A stretch of DNA of 9,637 nucleotides from NCBI GenBank assembly GCA_002396885.1, contig DGXY01000081.1, forward strand, positions 1 to 9,637, given 5' to 3'. Shown here in pieces: positions 1 to 6,185 of this stretch (position 1 is its first letter; every line of letters begins with the position of its first letter). The DNA is from Akkermansiaceae bacterium UBA5020. GTDB lineage: Bacteria; Verrucomicrobiota; Verrucomicrobiia; Verrucomicrobiales; DEV007. The notes beneath the pieces are model-generated. The model saw nothing but the letters and a program-made list of their open reading frames with translations. It was not told the origin of the DNA and did not search any database. Made by a program: the position numbers and the translations under genes.

Positions 1-903
1 CATGAGATGAAACTCTTCCCCAGGTTCGACCTGCCCAGACCAAAACCCAAGGTCCCTAGCAAATTGAAGGGATTCAAACTCACAAATCCGGAGAGTCGGA
101 GGAACCATTCCAACGGAGGGGTGGGGATCCAAGTTCGCTTCCGCATAAAATTGGGAAGCTTGACTGCCTGCTTTTCTAGGCTTTCCACCAATTACAGCCA
201 GGCTTCCCGTGCTATGTCCCGACGCACCATTGATCGTAAGTGGAAAAGGAATTTCGACAATTTTCTCAACCGACAAGGTGCTAACGACTCCCAAGTAAAT
301 GTCAGGCGCCATTGCATGAATCAACCTTCCGTTCCTCACCAACCTTCTCAGCAATGACACTCTTACAAGGCCATGGTAAACCCGGGCCAAATCGGTATAT
401 CTGACCTTGCCACTTACGAAGCTCTGAAACACTTCACTGGCATCCCGAGCCGTCGGCCCTGTGAAATCCAAGGGAACATCCAGGACATTAGGCATCGCCT
501 TATCAACAACTGAAGGCCAAGAATACCCTGGATACCTCCAAGTAAATGCTTCAATTCCTGAAAACTCAGCCAGAACTCCTCCTATTCTTTCAAATCCAAG
601 ATTCAAGACACCATCGTCGTCACCAATTATGGTCACGTAGGCGCTATCATCTTCATGTTGAAGCACGTCTTGGAGAGCGAACTCGAAATTCTGGCTCATT
701 CCAACGCGCCGATCTGTAGAAATAACCTTAATTCTAGAGTCACGGATCGAGTCGATTACCTCAAGCGTATCATCGTCGCTGGCATTGTTTGCGACAACCA
801 TCCCGAGATTCGGATAATCACAAGCTCCGAATGTCTTCAAGCAAGACAGCAACGTATCGGCTCGATTTCGCGTTGGAACGACAACGACAATTCGCGGAAA
901 CAT
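1..903 (-). CDS. Family 2 glycosyltransferase, 3' end cut by the window edge
   Basis: The minus-strand frame is open from an ATG at 903-901 to the left edge, 301 codons without a stop, so the C-terminus lies outside the window. The N-terminus is a GT-A fold signature of GT2 enzymes: a hydrophobic strand leading into VVPTRNRADTL (about residues 8-18), the nucleotide-binding NNASDDD (39-45), GMSQNFEFAL (68-77) and an acidic GDDDG (94-98) matching the metal- and NDP-binding DxD site. The role is probably transfer of one sugar to a lipid-linked glycan on the cytoplasmic side of the inner membrane; donor and acceptor cannot be read. No clear Shine-Dalgarno precedes the ATG, and the frame stays open upstream, with GTG (at 918) and TTG alternatives, but the ATG places the first beta strand at the usual distance. 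It follows the CmcI-type gene after 68 bases. Hand counts give 40%, 45% and 47% GC for 241-300, 601-660 and 781-840, well below the sugar genes upstream. Confidence 0.86.
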   Translation of the reverse strand, partial: MFPRIVVVVPTRNRADTLLSCLKTFGACDYPNLGMVVANNASDDDTLEVIDSIRDSRIKVISTDRRVGMSQNFEFALQDVLQHEDDSAYVTIIGDDDGVLNLGFERIGGVLAEFSGIEAFTWRYPGYSWPSVVDKAMPNVLDVPLDFTGPTARDASEVFQSFVSGKVRYTDLARVYHGLVRVSLLRRLVRNGRLIHAMAPDIYLGVVSTLSVEKIVEIPFPLTINGASGHSTGSLAVIGGKPRKAGSQASQFYAEANLDPHPSVGMVPPTLRICEFESLQFARDLGFWSGQVEPGEEFHLM

Positions 904-971
904 AGGTGTTACAGCCACTGGTGAGGCAATGTTTGAAGGCGAACTTGTTGGGACATAACCCAAGTTACAAG

Positions 972-1709
972 TCAATCTGCAATGCAGACGAGGTAACCAT
1001 CCGGCGCGACAGTGATGGATAGTTTTGCTTCTAGATCCTTATCGATTTTGAATCGCTTGTTTGTCTCCAAGAACTCCCACACCGCGGTCTTTGGGTTGTT
1101 GCCAGGCCCCCAGGGGCGGTCGCCAACCAGGTCCACCGGCATGTCTTCGATCAAGGTATCGTAAACCACCAGATAGCTACCTTCCCGAACGAACGGTGAG
1201 AAGAGCTCCAGTTCACGGAGAACGTGTTCATGGGTATGGTTGGAATCAAGGATGACCAGCACCTTCTTCCCCTCCCCTACCATTTCCCGCACCTGGCTCA
1301 CCACAGCATCATCGACCGATGACCCTTCGATAAGTCTGACACGCCTCGAAAGCGGATGCGCCTCGATCTCGGTGCGATTGTGCTTCCGTATGTCGATGTC
1401 GATTCCGATGACATACCCCTCTCCGCCGACCAATTCCAGCATCGAAGCAGAGAACAGGATCGACCCTCCGTGTGCGACACCCGTTTCGATCACGACGTCC
1501 GGTTTGATGCTCCAGATCAGCTCTTGAATTGCCATCATATCCTGAGGGAACTGGATGACCGGGCGGCCGAGCCACGTGAAATTGTAGGCGTATCGGTGAC
1601 GGGCGATCTCACGGATCCAGATCCGCGAAAGCGCCTGCACATCCTTGTCCCCTGCCAGTCCGGCGATATTGCGAAGGACTTCTTCCTTGAACTCTTCTAT
1701 TGGATTCAT
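972..1709 (-). CDS. CmcI-type (cephalosporin hydroxylase family) SAM-dependent methyltransferase
   Basis: The protein is 245 residues, the usual size for the CmcI family. Despite the family's name, characterised members are class I SAM-dependent, metal-assisted O-methyltransferases, and homologues are common in polysaccharide clusters. Visible motifs are the SAM-binding loop ETGVAHGGS (75-83), the acidic strand end GIDIDIR (102-108), DSNHTH (155-160) after a hydrophobic strand and probably part of the metal site, and the family signature GPGNNPKTAVWEFL (201-214), with the closing GYLVC (238-242). The chosen ATG overlaps the stop of the WbqC gene by 4 bases (ATGA); a TTG 18 bases upstream in the same frame is less likely. 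No strong Shine-Dalgarno is visible, so translation is probably coupled to the upstream gene. The likely role is O-methylation of a sugar hydroxyl or of an acyl substituent on the glycan. The substrate is not readable from sequence. Confidence 0.88.
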   Translation of the reverse strand: MNPIEEFKEEVLRNIAGLAGDKDVQALSRIWIREIARHRYAYNFTWLGRPVIQFPQDMMAIQELIWSIKPDVVIETGVAHGGSILFSASMLELVGGEGYVIGIDIDIRKHNRTEIEAHPLSRRVRLIEGSSVDDAVVSQVREMVGEGKKVLVILDSNHTHEHVLRELELFSPFVREGSYLVVYDTLIEDMPVDLVGDRPWGPGNNPKTAVWEFLETNKRFKIDKDLEAKLSITVAPDGYLVCIAD

Positions 1710-2425
1710 TGTAAAAATTGCCGCCAAGGCACTGTCCCCGATCTGATTCGATCCACGCCGGCTCTTCCGACATTTGCGATCAGGTCGAGCGAGGACACGA
1801 AAGGGGTGAAGTCCCCATGTAACTGCGGGTAGGGCGTTTTCTCGTAGTTCAGATATTCGACTGAGACGCCGGCCTGCTCGAACAAATCATGCTCGAGGTA
1901 ATTCTTTGCTCCGTGACCAGTGATGTAACGAGATCCCCCGAGCGAGACGACCATGCCGAGAACGCGCTCGCTCGGAGACCCTCTCACCTCGAGATCTGCG
2001 TCCGAGTGGAAGAAGCGGGGAAGCGGGAAGTTGAAGTAGGCGTGAACCGCCCGCATCGAGCGCATGGAGAGGTCACCGATGCGGTCACCCGTAAACCCCT
2101 CGAAAACCTGGTCCACCAGATCGAGCATTTCGGATACAAAGGGAGCCTTCGCGTAGGCTTGGGCGAGGGTGGCTCGGTGCCTTCGGCGCCAGGAACTCCT
2201 CTCGTCGATTCTAACCTCCTCGATCGGACATCCGAGGGGAGCGTCGCGTAGTGGCACCGTCAGCCAATGAACTCCGTTCGCCGTCTTGACTTGGACACGG
2301 TTGGTGAAGCCACCCTTTGAAAATGCCGCACCGGCGTAGCTGACAAAATGGTCGGCCAATCTCATCTGTTCGAGCATTCCTATCCAGGGGAAATACATCG
2401 GCTGTGTGATGACAACGGAGATCAT
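1706..2425 (-). CDS. WbqC family protein
   Basis: The protein is 239 residues, close to the usual size of the WbqC family, named after an O-antigen cluster gene. The diagnostic N-terminus is present: a short beta strand, then TQPMYFPWIGMLEQM (about 7-21) and ADHFV (24-28), followed by TNRVQVK and HWLTVPL (roughly 42-59). The family has no firmly established reaction that I can name. It recurs beside amino-sugar and glycosyltransferase genes, so a role in modifying an amino sugar or its acyl group is plausible but is inference. It starts at an ATG 7 bases after the GNAT stop, with an AGGA only 2 bases ahead of the start, and ends in a 4-base overlap with the CmcI-type gene. Function is therefore probably linked to both neighbours. 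No signal peptide or membrane segment is visible, so it should be cytoplasmic. Confidence 0.85.
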   Translation of the reverse strand: MISVVITQPMYFPWIGMLEQMRLADHFVSYAGAAFSKGGFTNRVQVKTANGVHWLTVPLRDAPLGCPIEEVRIDERSSWRRRHRATLAQAYAKAPFVSEMLDLVDQVFEGFTGDRIGDLSMRSMRAVHAYFNFPLPRFFHSDADLEVRGSPSERVLGMVVSLGGSRYITGHGAKNYLEHDLFEQAGVSVEYLNYEKTPYPQLHGDFTPFVSSLDLIANVGRAGVDRIRSGTVPWRQFLQ

Positions 2426-2432
2426 TTTCCTA

Positions 2433-2948
2433 TTACAGAATCTTCTCCATGATCTTCACATCATGGAATGCTCCCTTGTTGAAAAAATGTTCCTTTAGGA
2501 TACCAACTTCACGGTAGCCAAGCTTCAGATAGAGACGGACCGCGTTCTCATTCGCCGAAGCGACGTTCAGGAGAAGTTTCCGTAATCCGAACGTGGAGAT
2601 CAGATATTCCTCAACCATTCGCAACGCATTGCCCCCGTGACCGCTTCCCCGGCTGGCCTGCCCGATGGCAAGTCCAACGGTTCCGTGTCCATGGACAAAG
2701 TCCATCGCTCGCACCTGGATAAACCCGACGAACCGGCCATCGCCCGCGCAGGCGATCACAAAGAACACGGAGGCCGGATCATTGTGGATTGCCTCGACCC
2801 ATCCTCGGACCTTTTCCGCCGGGTTCGGGCGACCGAGGCTGAGTAGAGAGGTCTGCAGTTCCAGGTCGTTGCGCAGTTCCTGAAGAGCGTAAGCGTCTTC
2901 GGCGCGAGGCTCGCGTAGAAGGGTTCTACCATCAGAGGACTTGATCAT
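2433..2948 (-). CDS. GNAT family N-acyltransferase (RimJ/RimL/PseH-like)
   Basis: The protein is 171 residues and of a single domain, typical of the Acetyltransf_3 branch of the GNAT superfamily, which transfers acyl groups from CoA to amines. The opening LLREPRAEDAYALQELRND (10-28) is the family's first strand and helix. The acetyl-CoA pyrophosphate loop is read in QASRGSGHGG (97-106), followed by the usual late strand and helix region with NENAVRLYLKLGY (133-145). In this branch, protein N-acetyltransferases and sugar acyltransferases such as PseH look much alike. Lying in a cluster with a sugar 4-aminotransferase, it is the best candidate for acylating the C-4 amino group, which is inference. 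It begins 21 bases after the upstream methyltransferase stop with no clear Shine-Dalgarno, and ends 7 bases before the WbqC gene. One counted line in its 3' part (2461-2520) is only 42% GC. Confidence 0.88.
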   Translation of the reverse strand: MIKSSDGRTLLREPRAEDAYALQELRNDLELQTSLLSLGRPNPAEKVRGWVEAIHNDPASVFFVIACAGDGRFVGFIQVRAMDFVHGHGTVGLAIGQASRGSGHGGNALRMVEEYLISTFGLRKLLLNVASANENAVRLYLKLGYREVGILKEHFFNKGAFHDVKIMEKIL

Positions 2949-2969
2949 ACGGAAATGGAATTTCTCGGC

Positions 2970-4115
2970 TCAGGGGACAAAGATCGCGAGTTCACGACTT
3001 TGGAGAGCCTCAACGGCCTCGATCGCCTCTCTCGCAATTCTCGGATTCAATCCGACGTAAAGCACCTCCAGGTCCGATGTGATTTCCTCGGCTGAAATCA
3101 CCGGGATGCCCAGATGGAGAGTTTTCCGGCGATACGGGTTCTGGTCGACAAAGTAGCGGACCTTCGAGGGTTCCCGGAGCGAGGCATAAATGAAGCTGCC
3201 ATAGAACCCGGATCCATAGATGGCCACGCCACCTTCGTTGGGGTGTCCATCCTCGAATTCGCGGACGTTTCCGACATATCCCTCCCAATATCTTGCGATC
3301 TCCATGACTTGTTCTTCGAGACGGGTATCCCCGGGCAGGGTGTTTCCTCGACCTTCCGAATTCTCTGCGATAAAGAGCAGGGCTCCCGGGTGTTTTTCGT
3401 CGGAGATCTCGATTCCGGAAAAACCGCAGTCGCAAAGGAGCCTTTCCAGGGAAGGGACCGTGAAATGGTTCACATGATCCGCCACCACGAGATCAGCAGT
3501 ATTGGTGAGCAAGTTGGGGACGATTCCATAGACTTTACCTCCGGGCCTGAGAAGGCGGCGTATCTCGCCGAGGAACTCCTTCGGACGCTCGACGTGTTCG
3601 AGCGCGAAAAACGTGGTGACGAAATCAAAGAAGGAGTCCCATTCTTCCCTGGCCCGGTGCGTCGACCAGTTTCCCTCGGGGACAAAGGTCTTCCAGAAAC
3701 CGGCGTAGTCGTCGCTTACATCGAAGCAGAAGGGAACGAGATCCTGCCTGGCTTGACAGATGCGCCGCAGGGTCTCGGCCTTGGCGCAACCGTAGTCGAG
3801 GATCTTCGCCCCGGGGGGAATTTCGAGGGACTCCAGAAGGGTTTCCGCCTGGTGCTGGAGCCGATAGGCCAACTTGCCGTTTGCTAGCGTCAACAATTGA
3901 TCCTCCTCCGCCGACTGGGCGAGGATCTGGTAATTCTCCGCATAATACTCGGCCAAGTTCGGAAGCGGGGTTGTTTGGACGTGCCCGCAAGCGCGGCAGA
4001 AGAACGAGGACACCCGACCCTCGATCGTCTTGCAGAGCGACGTGATCGTCAGCCCTTGCGAGAGGCGCAAGAGAGGGACCAGACCCGATGATCCGCATAC
4101 AAGGCAGGAATTCAT
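2970..4115 (-). CDS. Zinc-ribbon class I SAM-dependent methyltransferase with C-terminal Rossmann-like domain
   Basis: The protein has 381 residues in three parts. An N-terminal zinc-ribbon-like segment carries two CxxC pairs (C4/C7 and C40/C43). The central methyltransferase has motif I as ILDYGCAKAETL (105-116), the ALEHV (171-175) typical of Methyltransf_11/12 folds, LLRPGGKVY (188-196) and a histidine-bearing DHVNHFTVPSL (213-223). The C-terminal part has a second nucleotide-binding-like turn, IYGSGFYGSFI (299-309), then YFVDQNPYRRKTLHLGIPV (321-339). This layout parallels sugar C-methyltransferases of the TylC3 type, but the motifs differ from the cluster's other such enzyme (6182-7405), so they are diverged paralogues or distinct families. 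The substrate may be a nucleotide sugar or an acyl group. Its ATG overlaps the stop of the dioxygenase gene by 4 bases, with a GGAG 2 bases ahead of the start, so the two are probably made together. Confidence 0.85.
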   Translation of the reverse strand: MNSCLVCGSSGLVPLLRLSQGLTITSLCKTIEGRVSSFFCRACGHVQTTPLPNLAEYYAENYQILAQSAEEDQLLTLANGKLAYRLQHQAETLLESLEIPPGAKILDYGCAKAETLRRICQARQDLVPFCFDVSDDYAGFWKTFVPEGNWSTHRAREEWDSFFDFVTTFFALEHVERPKEFLGEIRRLLRPGGKVYGIVPNLLTNTADLVVADHVNHFTVPSLERLLCDCGFSGIEISDEKHPGALLFIAENSEGRGNTLPGDTRLEEQVMEIARYWEGYVGNVREFEDGHPNEGGVAIYGSGFYGSFIYASLREPSKVRYFVDQNPYRRKTLHLGIPVISAEEITSDLEVLYVGLNPRIAREAIEAVEALQSRELAIFVP

Positions 4116-4984
4116 GGCTCCGAGGAAATCAATTCGGGGTGAACTTTTCCAATATCCACCCCGGCTGCGAATGATCCAACCCAGTCATAGCCCCGACCGA
4201 TCGGTTCCCTGTAGTTGAAATAGCGCATCTGCATCGACCACCGGGCCCTGTCGCTACGATTGTGACCGGAGGCGTGGAGATTGAGGTAGTCGATCAAGAG
4301 GAGGTCGCCAGGTTCGGAGTAGCCTTCGATTTTTTGATATCTTCCGAGCAGTTCCTCCTCGTCGCGAAGTCTGAGCGCGTAAGCGCCGGACTTCTCCGCA
4401 TTCTCCGGATCATTTCTCAGGAGCGGAGCAATGCCCTCCCGGTGGGACCCGACCGCGATCTGCAGGGGGCCGATTTCCTTGGTGATCGGGACGAGCGGCG
4501 ACCAGAAGACAAGTCCGTCCATGCTCCTGAACTGGCTCGGGTAATCCTGATGCCAGTTGGCCCGGAACAGATCTTCAAAGGGAATGTCAATGCGTATCCC
4601 AGATCCACCTGACGGCAGGCCCGGAAGATCGGTCTCACGCAACTGCATCATCAGGGAGTCGTGCTTCTTCGAGGCGCACAAGCGCACAAATGCAGGGAGA
4701 TGCTTCACCGCATCGTAGACGCGCCCCCCGAGAGCACGATCATGGCTTACGAGGTCCAGAAAGCCGTCATCAAATTGACGATCTCCTCCTTCTTCCATCC
4801 GTTTCCCGGGAAGATACTTTTCGACCATCATTCCGATGATCTGACGGATCCCTTCTTGAACCGGGAAGACCTCCGACTCAAGGTCGTAGAATTTGTCGAG
4901 CTTGATGAAGCCATCTCTCCGGAATGCGCTGACTTGCGCGTCCGTCAAAAGCCGCTCGTAAGAATTCTGATTGCTCGGTTTCAT
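4112..4984 (-). CDS. Phytanoyl-CoA dioxygenase (PhyH) family Fe(II)/2-oxoglutarate oxygenase
   Basis: From the preferred start the protein is 290 residues, usual for PhyH-like enzymes, which hydroxylate or oxidise small molecules using Fe(II), O2 and 2-oxoglutarate. The start of the fold is seen as LTDAQVSAFRRDGFI (13-27). The iron triad is present: H145 and D147 in NWHQDYP, and the distal H237 in LNLHASGHNRS, followed by SDRARWSMQMRYFN (244-257) with the arginines expected for the 2-oxoglutarate carboxylate. GPLQIAVGSH (172-181) is the family's conserved loop. I chose the ATG at 4984-4982 because a GGAG lies 8 bases upstream and the N-terminus then fits the family. The frame also has an ATG at 5092 that would add 36 residues and overlap the aminotransferase gene. 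The substrate is unknown; oxidation of the branched amino sugar or of an acyl group on it is inferred from context. Confidence 0.88.
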   Translation of the reverse strand: MKPSNQNSYERLLTDAQVSAFRRDGFIKLDKFYDLESEVFPVQEGIRQIIGMMVEKYLPGKRMEEGGDRQFDDGFLDLVSHDRALGGRVYDAVKHLPAFVRLCASKKHDSLMMQLRETDLPGLPSGGSGIRIDIPFEDLFRANWHQDYPSQFRSMDGLVFWSPLVPITKEIGPLQIAVGSHREGIAPLLRNDPENAEKSGAYALRLRDEEELLGRYQKIEGYSEPGDLLLIDYLNLHASGHNRSDRARWSMQMRYFNYREPIGRGYDWVGSFAAGVDIGKVHPELISSEP

Positions 4985-4992
4985 TTCTTTCG

Positions 4993-4996
4993 CTCC
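4993..4996 (-). promoter_or_regulatory. Shine-Dalgarno deciding the dioxygenase start
   Basis: GGAG on the minus strand stands 8 bases ahead of the ATG at 4984-4982. It is the clearest ribosome binding site in the window and favours the shorter, 290-residue reading of the PhyH-family gene over the start at 5092, which lacks a comparable site. The stretch from 4985 to 5069 (85 bases) would then be non-coding, the longest intergenic gap in the cluster. I saw no terminator hairpin with a U-run and no convincing promoter in it. Confidence 0.6.
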
Positions 4997-5069
4997 GAAT
5001 TTTGGTGGCCGGGAAATCCCGGACGTGAGGTTTGCCTGAGAGTTCCGGGTCACAAGCCGGACAAAAGTT

Positions 5070-6185
5070 TCAGCCAGGTTTTTGAAGATCATCCCGGACA
5101 ATGGAAACCACCCGGTCCATCTCCTCCTCGGTCAGATCGTGGTAGCTGGGAAGATTGACCCCGCGGATCGAGAGCGACTTGCTGACGGGTGTGACGTGCC
5201 GGGACTCGAAGTGGCCCGTTTCACTGAGCGGCCAGAAGAAGACCCGCCCATCGATGTTGCACTCCTTGAATCGGGCGAGAAGCAGACTGCGGTCGAAGGG
5301 AACGCCTTCATCGACCACGAAAGTCGGCATCCAATAGCCATGAACCCGCCCGGGAGCGTCCGGCGGATTGATCCGCAGGGGAAGGCCAGCCAAGCCCGAG
5401 CGGTAATACGCGAAAATGGCCCGTTTTCTCGCGATCAACTCCTCGATCCTTTCCATCTGCCCGCAACCGATCGCGGCGGAGACATTGGACATCTTGTATT
5501 TGAAGCCGACTTCGTTGGGCCAGAACTGACGATCCTCCCCGGCACGCCGACCGTGATTGGAGAGGGTGCGGACTCTCTCAAACAGCTCGGAATCGTTCGT
5601 CACCCACATTCCACCTTCTCCTGTCGTCAGGGTCTTCGTCCCATGAAAGGAAAAGGTGCCGAAGGCGCCGATCGAACCCGCGCGAGCCCCCTCGAAGACC
5701 GATCCGATCGCCTCGGCACTGTCCTCGATCACGGGGATGCCGTGGCGCTTTCCGATCTCGAGGAGTTGCCCGAGTTCGCAGAGGTTTCCATAGAGGTGGA
5801 CGGCCAGGATCGCCTTGGTCCGCGGGGTGATCGAGGCCTCGACCTGCTCGGGGTCGAGGCACCAGGTATCGCGCAACACGTCCACGAGGATGGGTTTGGC
5901 CCCGAGATAGGTGACGGGTGCGGCACTGGCAATCCAGTTGATGTCGCCCATGATCACCTCGTCCCCAGGGCCGATGCCAAGTGCCGCCATGCCCATGTGC
6001 AGGGCACCGGTGCAACTCGACGTGGCGATGGCGTGTTTCACCCCGAGGTGATCGGCGAAGGCTTGCTCGAAGCGGACAATGTAATCGTAGCATCGCTCAC
6101 CCCAACCGTTTCGAGCCGCATCCGTCGCGAGTTCGACCTCGCGTTCGGTGATCGACGGCTTCGTGTAATGGATTCGGGTGCTCAC
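5070..6185 (-). CDS. DegT/DnrJ/EryC1 family PLP-dependent sugar 4-aminotransferase (perosamine-synthase-like)
   Basis: The protein is 371 residues, the usual length of sugar aminotransferases that convert NDP-4-keto-6-deoxyhexoses to 4-amino sugars with glutamate as amino donor. Motifs are TSSCTGALHM (55-64) for the PLP phosphate, DINWIASAAPVTYLGAKPI (81-99), IEDSAEAIGS (153-162) with D155 placed to bind the PLP ring nitrogen, and SFHGTKTLTTGEGGM (179-193), where K184 is the Schiff-base lysine. The TK(T)xTTGEGGM pattern is very like GDP-perosamine synthases. Retention of the lysine argues against a ColD- or RfbH-type 3-dehydratase, which has histidine there. No GDP-mannose dehydratase is in view, so the substrate is probably the CDP-linked ketosugar made by the upstream genes. 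The start is GTG at 6185-6183, overlapping the C-methyltransferase stop by 4 bases; the next methionine is residue 64, so no later start is credible. Confidence 0.92.
   Translation of the reverse strand: MSTRIHYTKPSITEREVELATDAARNGWGERCYDYIVRFEQAFADHLGVKHAIATSSCTGALHMGMAALGIGPGDEVIMGDINWIASAAPVTYLGAKPILVDVLRDTWCLDPEQVEASITPRTKAILAVHLYGNLCELGQLLEIGKRHGIPVIEDSAEAIGSVFEGARAGSIGAFGTFSFHGTKTLTTGEGGMWVTNDSELFERVRTLSNHGRRAGEDRQFWPNEVGFKYKMSNVSAAIGCGQMERIEELIARKRAIFAYYRSGLAGLPLRINPPDAPGRVHGYWMPTFVVDEGVPFDRSLLLARFKECNIDGRVFFWPLSETGHFESRHVTPVSKSLSIRGVNLPSYHDLTEEEMDRVVSIVRDDLQKPG

Noticed and set aside
7..357. 116-codon plus-strand open frame at the left edge
   Set aside because: It is opposite the glycosyltransferase frame, which is open across the whole of 1-903 and carries clear GT2 motifs.
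923..959. Inverted repeat (AACTTG...CCCAAGTT) in the gap between the CmcI-type and glycosyltransferase genes, considered as a terminator
   Set aside because: The stem has only about eight pairs broken by a 3-base bulge, and no run of T follows it on the minus strand, so it does not look like an intrinsic terminator.
3114..3887. 257-codon plus-strand open frame
   Set aside because: It lies fully inside and antisense to the well-supported second methyltransferase and has no motif.
5070..6185. Reading the DegT-family gene as an RfbH-type CDP-4-keto-6-deoxyglucose 3-dehydrase
   Set aside because: The PLP lysine K184 is kept where the dehydrases have histidine, and the 371-residue length lacks the extra iron-sulfur cysteine region of the longer RfbH family.
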